This document shows positions 20,182 through 30,357 of a stretch of DNA of 64,000 bases, piece by piece. Within the stretch, counting starts at the first letter, position 1. Each line of letters starts with the position of its first letter. Source of the DNA: Vibrio sp. NTOU-M3 (GTDB taxonomy: Bacteria; Pseudomonadota; Gammaproteobacteria; Enterobacterales; Vibrionaceae); the NCBI RefSeq assembly GCF_040869035.1, contig NZ_CP162100.1, forward strand, positions 2,046,001 through 2,110,000. The letters are read 5' to 3'. The position numbers and the translations under genes were made by a program. The notes beneath the pieces are model-generated. The model did no database searches. It was not told the origin of the DNA and saw only the letters and a program-made list of their open reading frames with translations.

Positions 20182-20859
20182 ATGGTTGTTATCATGTTTC
20201 TCAAAGAGCTCTTTGCATTACTACTTTTATTGATTGCTGCCTTTCCAGCCGCTCACGATGCAAAGCGTCATTTGTTACCAAAACTACAGAAAGATCGCTC
20301 ATTTCAGCACATTACCTACGCCATTATCTTTGCACTTTTTTTGTTGTGGTCAGCACAAGCTGGTGTAAAAGACAACTTGTCGATTCACTTTCTTGGTCTC
20401 ACAACCCTTACCCTAATGTATGGCTGGAAGATTGCTTATTTGCTTTCCGGTATAGTCTCTCTTCTGTTAGCCGCATTTGGTGAACTCCACTTCTTCCAAT
20501 TACCCGAATATCTCTTTCTTTCTGGCTTGGTTCCAATCGCGATCAGCCGCATCATTTTTAACCTAACCTATAAATACTTACCTCGAAATATCTTCGTTTT
20601 TATCTTTATTGCGGGTTTCTTCAATGGCGCAGTGACAGGCAGTTTACATCTGGTGATAAATTCGCTGTACCACGTTGTTAATGATACGCATGATTGGGCA
20701 ACAATCGTGGACAACTACCTTATTTTCACTCCCCTTCTTGCCTTTCCTGAAGGCCTACTCAATGGGATGGCAACGGCTATGTTGTGCGTATTTAAACCTG
20801 AATGGCTGAGAGTCTTTTCTGATAAAGATTATATTTACAATCATTACCATAAAAAATAG
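20182..20859 (+). CDS. CbiM-like integral membrane protein (ECF-type permease family)
   Basis: About 225 residues with six or so membrane helices. The C-terminal segment FPEGLLNGMATAMLCVFKPEW resembles the end of CbiM/NikM proteins, the membrane substrate-binding parts of cobalt/nickel ECF transporters. The usual N-terminal metal-ligand start (Met-His-Ile/Pro) is absent, replaced by AAHDAKRHLLPK, and no CbiN, CbiQ or CbiO partner is nearby, so metal transport is uncertain. The start is unclear: ATG 20182 (chosen) and ATG 20194 are both close, and the only GAAGG ribosome-site-like sequence lies within the pflA terminator hairpin. A run of His/Tyr/Lys residues ends the protein. Confidence 0.6.
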   Translation: MVVIMFLKELFALLLLLIAAFPAAHDAKRHLLPKLQKDRSFQHITYAIIFALFLLWSAQAGVKDNLSIHFLGLTTLTLMYGWKIAYLLSGIVSLLLAAFGELHFFQLPEYLFLSGLVPIAISRIIFNLTYKYLPRNIFVFIFIAGFFNGAVTGSLHLVINSLYHVVNDTHDWATIVDNYLIFTPLLAFPEGLLNGMATAMLCVFKPEWLRVFSDKDYIYNHYHKK

Positions 20860-20984
20860 CGCTGCAAGCGTCGATTCTTTGTACTTTTCTTATTAAATAT
20901 GTGTTGAGATCATGTTTCACTCATCGTGTAAGCGTTAACCTAATCCCATTAAAGAAATATTAATTTGTTATTAGTGAGGCCAAC

Positions 20985-21485
20985 ATGGAAATGACCAATG
21001 CTCAGCGTCTGATCCTTTCAAACCAGTACTACCTGATGTCACAAATGGATCCAGAAAATGCGCAAAAATACCAACGTTTACAAACCATTGTAGAACGTGG
21101 GTATGAGCTGCAAATGCAAGAACTGAACAAAGACTTTGGTTGTCTTGTAGAGCAAGAATGTCGTGAAATCATCGATATCATGGAAATGTATCATGCGATG
21201 CAAGAATCCAATAAAATGCTTTCCGAGAATGAGCAACAAGAAGTTGATCAGCGCCGTTTACAATTCCTTGGGTTCGATATCGCAACAGAAGCTCAACATG
21301 TTAACTACGTGCGCTTCTTAACAGAATCAGAAGGTCTATATCCTCAATTTTCCAAAGAAGAGCACCATTTCAATAGCCAAATGCCAATGCTTGAAAAATA
21401 TCGCCGCATGTTGAGCACATGGCGTAGTTGTCCACGCCAATATCACTTATGTCCGACAGAGCTAAAACAAATATTTAACGCTTAA
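20985..21485 (+). CDS. yfbU: YfbU family protein
   Basis: A 166-residue soluble, helical, acidic protein very close to E. coli YfbU: it begins [15 protein letters not shown] and contains [28 protein letters not shown] and CPRQYHL. The function of YfbU is not established; its overproduction is reported to be toxic in E. coli. It is monocistronic, with a separate promoter region of about 125 bases and a strong terminator. Confidence 0.93.
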   Translation: MEMTNAQRLILSNQYYLMSQMDPENAQKYQRLQTIVERGYELQMQELNKDFGCLVEQECREIIDIMEMYHAMQESNKMLSENEQQEVDQRRLQFLGFDIATEAQHVNYVRFLTESEGLYPQFSKEEHHFNSQMPMLEKYRRMLSTWRSCPRQYHLCPTELKQIFNA

Positions 21486-21493
21486 AAACACCA

Positions 21494-21520
21494 AAAGAGC
21501 TGCAGTCGCAGCTCTTTTTC
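21494..21520 (+). terminator. yfbU terminator
   Basis: AAAGAGCTGC/GCAGCTCTTT, a perfect 10-bp stem with an AGTC loop, followed by Ts. Confidence 0.9.
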
Positions 21521-21698
21521 TAACAGCGCCCAATTCCTTTCGTTAAAAAACACTCCCCCTCCTTCTCGCTTAAAATCACACCATTTATAACCGCAACAAC
21601 AGATATTCAGCTTAAAAATACGCAAGATAAAAACAACTAGGCAAACATCACATTTTGCAAATAAACACATATTTTTTAAGCAAAATTCCAAAAACAAA

Positions 21699-21708
21699 CT
21701 AGGCTTAA
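21699..21708 (+). promoter_or_regulatory. RpoS-type -10 element upstream of prkA
   Basis: CTAGGCTTAA resembles the extended RpoS -10 consensus CTAYACTTAA (two differences). It lies 68 bases upstream of the prkA ATG. The homologous E. coli yeaGH operon depends on RpoS, which supports the call. Confidence 0.45.
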
Positions 21709-21775
21709 GTAGTAAGGAAATTGGAATTCAATGCGAGTTGTTTGTCGAACAGACAGGTTCAGAGGGGAATTCATT

Positions 21776-23710
21776 ATGAGTATTTTCGACCACTTCCAAG
21801 CACGCTATGAAGCGGCCAAGGACGAAGAATTGTCGCTTCAGGAGTTTCTAGCTCTCTGTAAAGATGACAAAAGCGCTTATGCCAATGCAGCCGAACGTTT
21901 ATTAATGGCAATTGGCGAACCTGAAATTATAGACACGGCTCAAGACCCGCGACTCAGCCGCATTTTCTCAAATCGGGTCATATCGCGATACGAAACGTTC
22001 AAAGATTTCTATGGTATGGAAGACGCTATTGAACAAATCGTTTCTTATCTAAAACACGCGGCGCAAGGGCTAGAAGAAAGAAAACAGATTCTTTACTTGT
22101 TAGGCCCAGTTGGCGGCGGTAAATCGTCGATTGCAGAAAAGCTTAAAGCACTGATGCAACTCATTCCTATCTACGTCCTATCTGCAAATGGCGAACGTAG
22201 CCCGGTTAATGATCACCCATTTAGCTTATTCGACGTAACAGAAGATGGTGATTTACTGAAACAGGAATACGGTATCGAGAAACGATACTTGCGAACCATC
22301 ATGTCACCTTGGGCAGCGAAACGCCTTCACGAATTTGGCGGTGATATCTCAAAATTTAAAGTTGTCAAAGTTCGCCCTTCAATTCTAGACCAGCTAGCGG
22401 TGGCTAAAACAGAACCTGGTGATGAGAATAACCAAGACATTTCATCACTCGTGGGTAAAGTCGATATCCGTATGCTGGAGCACTATTCGCAAGATGATCC
22501 GGATGCATACAGTTACTCAGGTGCGTTATGTCGTGCAAACCAAGGGTTGATGGAATTTGTAGAGATGTTCAAAGCCCCTATTAAGGTTTTGCATCCTCTT
22601 TTAACCGCTACCCAAGAAGGTAACTATAACGGTACAGAAGGTCTATCTGCCCTTCCTTTTGAAGGTATGATTTTGGCTCACTCTAATGAATCAGAGTGGC
22701 AAACCTTCCGTAACAACAAAAACAATGAGGCGTTTTTAGATAGGGTCTACATAGTTAAAGTCCCTTATTGTCTGCGTGTCTCTGAAGAAGTGAAGATTTA
22801 TCAGAAATTGCTTGATCACTCGGAGCTTTCGAAAGCACCATGCTCACCTAGTACGTTAGATCTTCTAGCTCAATTCAGTATTCTTTCACGACTAAAAGAC
22901 CCTGAAAATTCTTCGGTTTTCTCGAAAATGCGTGTTTACGATGGAGAAACGTTAAAAGATACCGATCCAAAAGCAAAAAGCTATCAAGAATACCGTGACT
23001 ATGCAGGTGTCGATGAAGGTATGTCTGGCCTCTCAACCCGTTTTGCCTTCAAGATCCTGTCGCGCGTATTTAACTTCGACCAAGCAGAAGTAGCCGCTAA
23101 CCCTGTTCATCTATTCTATGTCATTGAACAACAAGTCGAACGAGAGCAGTTCCCTCAAGAAACGGCTGAAAAGTACCTTGAGTTCTTAAAAGGCTACTTA
23201 GTGCCTCGCTATGTCGAGTTTATCGGAAAAGAGATTCAAACTGCGTATTTAGAGTCATACTCTGAATACGGACAAAATATCTTCGACCGTTATGTCACCT
23301 ATGCCGATTTCTGGATTCAAGATCAGGAATATCGTGATCCTGAGACCGGTCAACTATTTGACCGAGCGGCATTAAATAACGAATTAGAAAAAATCGAAAA
23401 AACTGCTGGCATCAGCAACCCTAAAGATTTCCGTAACGAGATCGTTAACTTCGTCCTTCGTGCTAAAGCCAACAATAATGGACAAAACCCTGTTTGGACT
23501 AGCTATGAGAAGCTGCGTACCGTTATCGAGAAGAAAATGTTCTCTAACACCGAGGAGCTATTACCGGTCATCTCTTTCAACACCAAAACCTCTTCTGAGG
23601 ATCAGAAGAAGCACGACGACTTCGTCGCTCGTATGATGGAGAAAGGTTATACCGAAAAACAAGTCAGATTACTTTCTGAATGGTACTTACGCGTACGTAA
23701 GTCTTCATAA
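21776..23710 (+). CDS. prkA: Serine protein kinase PrkA / YeaG
   Basis: A 644-residue protein with an AAA+-like N-terminal domain (Walker A GPVGGGKSS near residue 111) and a C-terminal kinase-related domain. It is nearly collinear with E. coli YeaG, for example GTIMSPWAAKRLHEFGG-like, NGERSPVNDHPF and LLTATQEGNYNGTEG segments. I start at the ATG at 21776 (MSIFDHFQARYEAAKDEE) after AGAGGGG; the frame opens 15 codons earlier, but those residues are unlike the family. YeaG acts in stationary-phase and nitrogen-starvation responses. The gene heads the prkA-yeaH-spoVR module. Confidence 0.95.
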   Translation: MSIFDHFQARYEAAKDEELSLQEFLALCKDDKSAYANAAERLLMAIGEPEIIDTAQDPRLSRIFSNRVISRYETFKDFYGMEDAIEQIVSYLKHAAQGLEERKQILYLLGPVGGGKSSIAEKLKALMQLIPIYVLSANGERSPVNDHPFSLFDVTEDGDLLKQEYGIEKRYLRTIMSPWAAKRLHEFGGDISKFKVVKVRPSILDQLAVAKTEPGDENNQDISSLVGKVDIRMLEHYSQDDPDAYSYSGALCRANQGLMEFVEMFKAPIKVLHPLLTATQEGNYNGTEGLSALPFEGMILAHSNESEWQTFRNNKNNEAFLDRVYIVKVPYCLRVSEEVKIYQKLLDHSELSKAPCSPSTLDLLAQFSILSRLKDPENSSVFSKMRVYDGETLKDTDPKAKSYQEYRDYAGVDEGMSGLSTRFAFKILSRVFNFDQAEVAANPVHLFYVIEQQVEREQFPQETAEKYLEFLKGYLVPRYVEFIGKEIQTAYLESYSEYGQNIFDRYVTYADFWIQDQEYRDPETGQLFDRAALNNELEKIEKTAGISNPKDFRNEIVNFVLRAKANNNGQNPVWTSYEKLRTVIEKKMFSNTEELLPVISFNTKTSSEDQKKHDDFVARMMEKGYTEKQVRLLSEWYLRVRKSS

Positions 23711-23740
23711 GTCAACCTGACTCAAGTCCATAGCTAGGCA

Positions 23741-23764
23741 GTCGGCTACCTGTTGGTAGCCGGC
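23741..23764 (+). other. Stem-loop between prkA and yeaH
   Basis: GTCGGCTACC and GGTAGCCGGC form a 10-bp stem (one G-U pair) around TGTT, with no T-run. It lies 30 bases after the prkA stop. It could be an mRNA-stabilising or partial attenuation element that sets the kinase above the downstream genes; function inferred. Confidence 0.6.
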
Positions 23765-23795
23765 AACAGCGGTGTGATTGTATAAGGGGTAACGA

Positions 23796-25070
23796 ATGGC
23801 GCAATTTATCGATAGACGATTAAACGGCAAGAACAAAAGTGCTGTGAACAGGCAGCGCTTTCTACGCCGTCATAAAGAGCAGATCAAGGAATCGGTCGCT
23901 GACGCCGTCAATCGCCGTTCTATTACGAACACAGAAACGGGCGAAGACGTTTCTATTCCTCATAAAGACATCAAAGAACCCGTATTTCACCAAGGTAAAG
24001 GTGGAGTAAAAGAGCGCGTCCATCCAGGCAATGACCAGTTTGTTACCGGAGACAAAATTGAGCGCCCTAAAGGGGGTGGCCAAGGCGGCGGGTCTGGTGA
24101 AGGTGATGCGAGTCAAGACGGAGAAGGCCAAGACGATTTCGTATTTCAAATATCTAAAGATGAATACTTGGATCTCCTCTTTGAAGAACTTGAATTACCT
24201 AACCTTGAAAAGAATCAAATCAACAAAATCACTGAATGGAAAACACATAGAGCGGGTTACCAAACTGCTGGGGTACCTGCCAATATTGCGATAGTCAAAT
24301 CACTCCAACAGTCGTTAGCCAGAAGAACCGCAATGACTGCGGGTAAAAAACGAATGCTCCATGAACTCGAAGATGAATTACAGCGAATTCAAAACCAAGA
24401 GCCAGCTCAGGCAATGGAAGAAAAGCGTCTGAGGGAAGAGATTCAAGCATTAAGGAAGAAGATCGACTCTGTCCCTTTCATTGATACTTTCGACCTTCGA
24501 TTCAAAAATTACGAACGTCGCCCAATTCCTTCTAGCCAAGCCGTAATGTTTTGTTTAATGGATGTTTCAGGTTCGATGGATCAAGCAACAAAAGACATCG
24601 CTAAACGATTTTATGTTTTGCTCTACCTATTTTTGACTCGAACTTATGAGAACGTTGAAGTCGTCTTTATTCGCCATCATACACAAGCTAAAGAAGTCGA
24701 CGAGCATGAGTTCTTTTACTCACAAGAAACAGGGGGCACCATTGTTTCCAGTGCATTAAAGCTGATGAACGAAATTGTCGAAGATCGCTACCCTATTGGT
24801 GAGTGGAATATCTACGCCGCGCAAGCTTCAGATGGTGATAACTGGGCAGATGACTCTCCACGCTGTCGCGAATTACTGACCAAGAAGATTCTGCCAAACT
24901 GTCAATATTATTCTTATATCGAAATAACCCGTCGCTCTCATCAAACCCTTTGGCACGAGTATGAGAAGCTGGAAGAAGCATTCCCGAATTTTGCTATGAA
25001 GAACATTCGCAGTGTCGATGATATCTTCCCGGTATTCAGGGAGCTGTTTAAAAAGGAAACTGCAGCGTAG
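23796..25070 (+). CDS. yeaH: YeaH/YhbH family protein (DUF444, VWA-like)
   Basis: A 424-residue protein. Residues 1-50 are very basic, then comes a Gly-rich linker ([20 protein letters not shown], about 89-108), a coiled-coil-like stretch rich in Glu/Arg/Gln (about 185-225), and a von Willebrand A-like domain with the MIDAS motif MDVSGSMDQ (near residue 253). DUF444 proteins occur with PrkA and SpoVR in both enterobacteria and spore formers. YeaH is thought to act with the YeaG kinase, possibly as partner or substrate. The ATG follows AAGGGG. Confidence 0.93.
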   Translation: MAQFIDRRLNGKNKSAVNRQRFLRRHKEQIKESVADAVNRRSITNTETGEDVSIPHKDIKEPVFHQGKGGVKERVHPGNDQFVTGDKIERPKGGGQGGGSGEGDASQDGEGQDDFVFQISKDEYLDLLFEELELPNLEKNQINKITEWKTHRAGYQTAGVPANIAIVKSLQQSLARRTAMTAGKKRMLHELEDELQRIQNQEPAQAMEEKRLREEIQALRKKIDSVPFIDTFDLRFKNYERRPIPSSQAVMFCLMDVSGSMDQATKDIAKRFYVLLYLFLTRTYENVEVVFIRHHTQAKEVDEHEFFYSQETGGTIVSSALKLMNEIVEDRYPIGEWNIYAAQASDGDNWADDSPRCRELLTKKILPNCQYYSYIEITRRSHQTLWHEYEKLEEAFPNFAMKNIRSVDDIFPVFRELFKKETAA

Positions 25071-25080
25071 GGAGATGACT

Positions 25081-26625
25081 ATGGCTACGACGACAAAAAA
25101 AACAACAAAGAAAAAGAGCAAGATGTTGTCAGATGGGCCGGATTGGACCTTTGACCTGTTAGAGCAATACCATCAAGAGATCAAACGAGTCGCCGATCAT
25201 TACCGGCTTGATGCTTATCCAAATCAAATTGAAGTCATTACATCTGAACAAATGATGGATGCTTATTCCAGTATCGGTATGCCGATAAACTATAACCATT
25301 GGTCTTTTGGCAAGAAGTTCATTCAAACAGAACAAGGTTATAAGCATGGCCAAATGGGCTTAGCGTATGAGATTGTGATCAACTCAGACCCATGTATTGC
25401 CTACTTAATGGAAGAAAATACCGTCACCATGCAAGCTCTGGTTATGGCGCATGCCTGTTATGGTCATAACTCTTTCTTTAAAGGAAATTACCTATTTCAA
25501 ACGTGGACTGATGCCAGTTCTATTATTGATTACCTACTCTTTGCCAAAAACTATATTGCCAAATGCGAAGAGAAATATGGTCAAAAAGAAGTCGAGGAGT
25601 TACTCGATTCCTGCCACGCTCTTATGAATTTTGGTGTGGATCGCTACAAGCGCCCTGAAAAGATTTCAATCGCAGAAGAGAAAGCCAGACAAGAAGAACG
25701 TGAAGCGTACTTACAGTCTCAAGTTAACGAGCTTTGGCGAACAGTACCGAAATCTAAAACCAAAGAAGAAGACATTAAAATTCGCTTCCCGAGTGAACCG
25801 CAAGAAAACATCTTGTACTTTATCGAGAAGCACGCTCCTTTGTTAGAGTCATGGCAACGAGAGATCGTTCGGATTGTTCGAAAGATCAGCCAGTACTTTT
25901 ACCCGCAAAAGCAAACGCAGGTAATGAATGAAGGTTGGGCTACCTTTTGGCACTACACCATACTTAATCACCTCTACGACGAGGGGATTGTTTCAGAGCG
26001 ATTTATCCTTGAATTCCTTCATAGCCATACGAGTGTCGTTGCTCAACCGCCTTATAACAGTCCTTACTACAGCGGCATAAACCCTTATGCTCTTGGCTTT
26101 GCGATGTTCAGAGATATACGGCGGATTTGTGAAGAACCGACTGATGAAGATAAAGAGTGGTTCCCAGATTTAGCGGGTACAGATTGGCTTGATGCAGTTC
26201 ATTTTGCAATGCGTAATTTTAAAGATGAAAGCTTTATCAGCCAATATCTGTCCCCCAAACTAATGCGTGACTTCAAACTGTTTTCTGTTGTAGATGATGA
26301 CAGAAAAAATTACCTTGAGGTCAGTGCCATCCATAATGACGTCGGTTATCGTGCAATCAGAGAAAAAATAGCCGCACAATATAACCTTAGTAACCTCGAA
26401 CCCAACATTCAGGTCTTCAATGTTGATGTCCGGGGTGATCGCTCTTTAACCCTTCAATATGTTCCCCATGACCGAATTCCATTGGACGAAAGTTATGACG
26501 AAGTACTGAAGCACATGTATCGTTTGTGGGGGTTTGACGTCATCCTCGAAGAAGTGAAGGACACTGGCCGACGTGAAATACTTGGTACTTGCCCGAAACG
26601 GGGCGATTATGACACTAACATATAA
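25081..26625 (+). CDS. ycgB: SpoVR family protein (YcgB-like)
   Basis: A 514-residue protein. I choose the ATG at 25081 (MATTTKKTTKKKSKML) because the ribosome site AGGGAG ends 7 bases before it; an ATG at 25075 is too close. It has the SpoVR hallmarks GPDWTFDLL, MAHACYGHNSFFKGN and MNEGWATFWHYTI (a His/Glu-rich, metalloenzyme-like set), and SPYYSGINPYALGFAMF. SpoVR is needed for spore cortex formation in Bacillus; in gammaproteobacteria it is a stationary-phase protein of unknown chemistry. In E. coli ycgB is unlinked, but here it closes the prkA-yeaH operon, starting 10 bases after yeaH. Confidence 0.93.
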   Translation: MATTTKKTTKKKSKMLSDGPDWTFDLLEQYHQEIKRVADHYRLDAYPNQIEVITSEQMMDAYSSIGMPINYNHWSFGKKFIQTEQGYKHGQMGLAYEIVINSDPCIAYLMEENTVTMQALVMAHACYGHNSFFKGNYLFQTWTDASSIIDYLLFAKNYIAKCEEKYGQKEVEELLDSCHALMNFGVDRYKRPEKISIAEEKARQEEREAYLQSQVNELWRTVPKSKTKEEDIKIRFPSEPQENILYFIEKHAPLLESWQREIVRIVRKISQYFYPQKQTQVMNEGWATFWHYTILNHLYDEGIVSERFILEFLHSHTSVVAQPPYNSPYYSGINPYALGFAMFRDIRRICEEPTDEDKEWFPDLAGTDWLDAVHFAMRNFKDESFISQYLSPKLMRDFKLFSVVDDDRKNYLEVSAIHNDVGYRAIREKIAAQYNLSNLEPNIQVFNVDVRGDRSLTLQYVPHDRIPLDESYDEVLKHMYRLWGFDVILEEVKDTGRREILGTCPKRGDYDTNI

Positions 26626-26630
26626 GAAAA

Positions 26631-26658
26631 AAGGAGAGCAGAGCTCTCCTTTTCTAAT
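26631..26658. terminator. Bidirectional terminator between spoVR gene and kdsB
   Basis: AAAAGGAGAGC/GCTCTCCTTTT with an AGA loop lies between two convergent genes and has A- and T-rich flanks suitable for both directions. Confidence 0.85.
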
Positions 26659-27407
26659 TAACCTGCAATGATTTTTCTCACCGCTTCCAGATCTTCTGGA
26701 GTATCAACACCAGCTGCCGGTGCTTCTTTGGCTACAGCCACATGAATTTTCTCGCCATACCAAAGCACACGGAGTTGTTCCAAGCACTCGATGCGCTCAA
26801 GTGCCGACGGTGCCCAATTAATGTATGTATTGATGAAACCAGCTCGGTAAGCATAAATACCAATATGACGCATTAATGGTGTTTCAATCTGTTTCTGTTC
26901 GGTAGCAAAACCGTCTCTGTCCCATGGGATCGTCGCACGGCTAAAATACAGCGCATAACCTTCATTATCAGTAACCACTTTAACGGCATTTGGATTAAAG
27001 ACTTCAGATTCATCTTCAATTTCTACTGCTAGTGTTGCCATCGGGGCTACGCTGTTTGCTAAATTCTCCGCGACTTGACGAATGATCGATGGTGGGATCA
27101 GTGGTTCATCCCCTTGAACATTCACAACAATGTGGTCATCTGCGATATTTTTTAGCTTCACAACTTCTGCTAAACGTTCGGTACCTGACTCATGATCAGG
27201 AGAGGTCATACAGACCTCTCCACCAAAGGCAAGTACAGCTTCTTCGACACGTTTATCATCTGTTGCCACAATGACATGTTCAGCTCCGGCTTGTAACGCT
27301 TGTTCGTAAACCCATTGCACCATTGGCTTACCAGCAATATCCGCCAGAGGTTTGCCCGGAAGGCGCGTAGATTGGTATCTCGCTGGAATGACAACCGTAA
27401 AGGCCAT
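26658..27407 (-). CDS. kdsB: 3-deoxy-manno-octulosonate cytidylyltransferase
   Basis: A 249-residue cytosolic enzyme that makes CMP-KDO from CTP and KDO for LPS inner core synthesis. The N-terminal motif [17 protein letters not shown] is the nucleotide-binding signature, followed by [12 protein letters not shown] and [13 protein letters not shown]. The length equals E. coli KdsB (248). Its ATG shares one base with the ycaR stop (TAATG), indicating translational coupling at the end of the msbA-lpxK-ycaR-kdsB operon. Confidence 0.96.
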   Translation of the reverse strand: MAFTVVIPARYQSTRLPGKPLADIAGKPMVQWVYEQALQAGAEHVIVATDDKRVEEAVLAFGGEVCMTSPDHESGTERLAEVVKLKNIADDHIVVNVQGDEPLIPPSIIRQVAENLANSVAPMATLAVEIEDESEVFNPNAVKVVTDNEGYALYFSRATIPWDRDGFATEQKQIETPLMRHIGIYAYRAGFINTYINWAPSALERIECLEQLRVLWYGEKIHVAVAKEAPAAGVDTPEDLEAVRKIIAG

Positions 27408-27586
27408 TAGCGTCCCTCTTCCATACTCATTTGACGCGCTTCAGGTTCAAGAAGTACAGGAATTCCTTCTTTAATTGGATAAGCCAGTCTGTCGAATTTA
27501 CAAATCAGCTCTTGTTTATCTTTATCAAAAGTCAGTTTGCCTTTACACACAGGGCAAGCCACGATTTCAAGCAGACGGTGATCCAT
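27407..27586 (-). CDS. ycaR: Trm112-family small zinc-ribbon protein YcaR
   Basis: A 59-residue open frame found by direct reading; it begins [18 protein letters not shown] and continues [25 protein letters not shown] supplies two Cys and a third lies in ELICK, a Trm112/UPF0434-like pattern. E. coli YcaR (60 residues) has the same sequence pattern and sits at the same place between lpxK and kdsB. The start codon lies 20 bases inside the end of lpxK, and the stop overlaps the kdsB start by one base, so all three are translationally coupled. The function is unknown. Confidence 0.93.
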   Translation of the reverse strand: MDHRLLEIVACPVCKGKLTFDKDKQELICKFDRLAYPIKEGIPVLLEPEARQMSMEEGR

Positions 27587-28574
27587 ATTGTTCCTTTACC
27601 TCTTTAATTCTGTTCAGAATACGTTCTTCATCAGATTCACTAAACGTAGCAGTCACTGGTAAGTACCACCAGTTGTCTTGTGCAAACGGTGCACATTTTA
27701 CTGCATCTTTTTCTGTCATCATTAAATGTTGCCCTTTTTGAGCCATTTCATTCAAATCAGACGGGTTAAATTCTTGATGATCTGCAAACCCTTTTGTTGC
27801 AACCAAATCTGCACCCAACTGTTTCAACGTATTGAAAAACCTTGGTGGGTGACCAATACCAGCAATTGCAACCATTCCTTCCAATTGCCTGACAGGTGCA
27901 AGTTCTCGAGTTTTCAAATTGGTAGCTAAGCTCGGCGTAAGCACCATTGCCGCTTCCCCGTCATGTGCCGTTCCACCGTTAGTAATGATGAAGTCTACTT
28001 CTTGAAGTCTGGCGACAGACTCTCTTAGTGGACCAAGTGGAATTAGGCTTTCATTACCAAAACGTCTTTGACCATCCACAACAACTAATTCGATATCCCG
28101 CTGCAACGCATAATGCTGCAAACCATCGTCGGTAATTATAATATCGACACCCGTTGGTAGCAGCGCCTGAACAGCATCAGAACGAACAGGGGAGACAGCC
28201 ACAGGGGCGCCTGTGCGCTTATGAATCAAATAAGGTTCATCACCACAATGTTGAGTTGGTGTACTTTCTTGCACAACCAGCGGATAACTCGGGGCTTTGC
28301 CCCCATACCCACGAGAGACAACGCCAGGCTTAAACCCCATTAACTGCAGTTTTTCCACCAGCCAAATTACAACGGGTGTTTTGCCATTGCCTCCGGCTGT
28401 AATATTACCGACAACGATAACTGGAACAGGCGCACGATAACTCTGCTTTTTACCATCAGCATAATCACTGCGTCGTTTTCGGCTAATCACTCCAAAAAGC
28501 TGACTCAATGGCCACAACAGTGGCCAAAGCAAATATTTAAGTGGATGGTTCTGGAACCAGATTTTTTCAATCAC
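27567..28574 (-). CDS. lpxK: Tetraacyldisaccharide 4'-kinase
   Basis: A 335-residue membrane-associated kinase that phosphorylates the 4' position of disaccharide-1-phosphate, the sixth step of lipid A synthesis. The P-loop [12 protein letters not shown] (about residues 57-68) is characteristic, as are VVSRGYGG and [15 protein letters not shown]. The N-terminus carries one hydrophobic anchor segment. The start codon is GTG at 28574, 2 bases after the msbA stop. The C-terminus overlaps ycaR by 20 bases. Confidence 0.95.
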   Translation of the reverse strand: MIEKIWFQNHPLKYLLWPLLWPLSQLFGVISRKRRSDYADGKKQSYRAPVPVIVVGNITAGGNGKTPVVIWLVEKLQLMGFKPGVVSRGYGGKAPSYPLVVQESTPTQHCGDEPYLIHKRTGAPVAVSPVRSDAVQALLPTGVDIIITDDGLQHYALQRDIELVVVDGQRRFGNESLIPLGPLRESVARLQEVDFIITNGGTAHDGEAAMVLTPSLATNLKTRELAPVRQLEGMVAIAGIGHPPRFFNTLKQLGADLVATKGFADHQEFNPSDLNEMAQKGQHLMMTEKDAVKCAPFAQDNWWYLPVTATFSESDEERILNRIKEVKEQYGSPSA

Positions 28575-28576
28575 GC

Positions 28577-30325
28577 TTACTCACCAAACTGAATTCGATG
28601 AAGCTGGGCATAAGCGCCATTTTGCTTGATGAGTTCACTGTGAGGACCACGTTCAATAATCTCACCATCATCAACCACAAGGATTTCATCAGCTTCCTCA
28701 ATCGTAGAAAGTCGGTGTGCAATCACAAGGACGGTTTTGTCTTTTTGTAACTCATCTAGCGCAGCTTGAATCGCTTTTTCAGATTCTGTATCCAAAGCGG
28801 AGGTCGCTTCATCCAAAATCAAAACCGGCGCGTCACGCAAAAGAGCACGCGCAATAGCAATACGCTGGCGTTGACCACCCGACAAACTAGTACCATTTTC
28901 ACCAATGACAGTATCTAGGCCTTCATCCATGTTATCAACAAAGTCCATGGCATGGGCAAGACGTGCTGCGTGCTCGATTTGTTCACGTGTGTATTTTTCT
29001 GTCGCCGCATAAGCAATGTTGTTGGCAATCGTATCGTTAAACAAATGCACATTTTGAGATACGAGCGCAAAATGGCTACGTAAGTTAGGCAAGGTATAAT
29101 CGCGAATATCGTGTCCATCCAACTTTATCACGCCGGAATCCACGTCATAGAAGCGAGTAAAGAGGTTAGCAATAGTGCTCTTCCCTGAACCTGAACGGCC
29201 CACTAATGCCAAGGTCTTGCCCTCAGGGATGGTGAAGCTGACATTAGATAATGCTGGTTTCTCTTTCCCTTCATAGGTGAACGTCACGTCTTCTACCGAG
29301 ATATCACCACGTACTTTCTGCGCAGTGTACTTGCCATTATCGACTTCCGTTTCTAAGTCCATTAATGCAAACAAGGTTTGGCTTGCAGCCATACCACGTT
29401 GAAACTCTGACGTTACATTGGTCAGCGCCTTAAGTGGGCGCATCAAACCAAACATGGCAGAGAACACTACTGTAAATGTACCCGGTGTTAATTCACTACG
29501 AATTGAGTCAACACTTGCTAAAAACAAAACAGCAACTAAAGCAATGGAGGCAATAACCTGAATGACAGGGTTTGCAATCGCCTGCGCCGCAACAAGCTTC
29601 ATAGTTTGTTGACGCATTTGGTTACTAACCGCATCAAAGCGCTCACGCTCTACTTCTTGACCACCATAACTCAGTACAACTTTGTGCCCTTTTAGCATCT
29701 GCTCTGCTGAGGCAGTTACATTGCCCATCGCTTCTTGCATGTTTTTCGAGATCTTACGAAAACGCTTTGAAACAACACCAATTCCCCACGCAACAAGTGG
29801 TGCGACAACAAACAAAACCAATGAAAGCTGCCAGCTATTCCAAAACATAAGTACGAGTAAACCAATAATACTCGCTCCTTCACGTACAATGCTTACCAGC
29901 GCACGACTGGTGGCCCCAGCAACTTGCTCTGAATCGTAGGTAATGCGAGAAAGTAGACCGCCTGTAGATTCTTTGTCGAAATAAGACACAGGCATGTGCA
30001 TGAACTGGCTAAATATTCGGCGACGCATTTGCATCACAACGTTGCCAGAAACCCAACTCAAACAGTAGCTAGAAGCAAAGCCACTTAAGCCACGCACGAT
30101 CATCATGCCAAAAATAATGAAAGGAAGAGTGCGAAGGAAATTTGATTCAGCGTTACCAAAACCTTCATCAAGAAGTGGTTTTAGTAGAGAAACCATATAG
30201 GTATCAGCAATCGCATTAACGATAAGCGCGACAACCGCAACAGCCAAGCCTGCTTTGTATAAACGAATGTAAGTCCACAAACGCTTAAAGGTCTGCATGG
30301 TTGTTTCGTCGTTATTCAGAGACAT
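28577..30325 (-). CDS. msbA: Lipid A export ABC transporter MsbA
   Basis: A 582-residue half-transporter (E. coli 582) with six N-terminal membrane helices (about residues 20-310) and a nucleotide-binding domain. Walker A is GRSGSGKST (near 378), the signature LSGGQRQR and Walker [13 protein letters not shown]. MsbA flips core-lipid A across the inner membrane as a homodimer. The gene follows comEC by 32 bases and precedes lpxK by 2, matching the conserved comEC-msbA-lpxK order. Confidence 0.96.
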   Translation of the reverse strand: MSLNNDETTMQTFKRLWTYIRLYKAGLAVAVVALIVNAIADTYMVSLLKPLLDEGFGNAESNFLRTLPFIIFGMMIVRGLSGFASSYCLSWVSGNVVMQMRRRIFSQFMHMPVSYFDKESTGGLLSRITYDSEQVAGATSRALVSIVREGASIIGLLVLMFWNSWQLSLVLFVVAPLVAWGIGVVSKRFRKISKNMQEAMGNVTASAEQMLKGHKVVLSYGGQEVERERFDAVSNQMRQQTMKLVAAQAIANPVIQVIASIALVAVLFLASVDSIRSELTPGTFTVVFSAMFGLMRPLKALTNVTSEFQRGMAASQTLFALMDLETEVDNGKYTAQKVRGDISVEDVTFTYEGKEKPALSNVSFTIPEGKTLALVGRSGSGKSTIANLFTRFYDVDSGVIKLDGHDIRDYTLPNLRSHFALVSQNVHLFNDTIANNIAYAATEKYTREQIEHAARLAHAMDFVDNMDEGLDTVIGENGTSLSGGQRQRIAIARALLRDAPVLILDEATSALDTESEKAIQAALDELQKDKTVLVIAHRLSTIEEADEILVVDDGEIIERGPHSELIKQNGAYAQLHRIQFGE

Positions 30326-30357
30326 AGAAATGTTTTATTCTTCTTACAATATTGCGG

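Noticed and set aside
21482..21697. 71-codon minus-strand open frame before prkA
   Set aside because: It overlaps the yfbU terminator and the AT-rich prkA promoter region; no ribosome site or recognisable protein.
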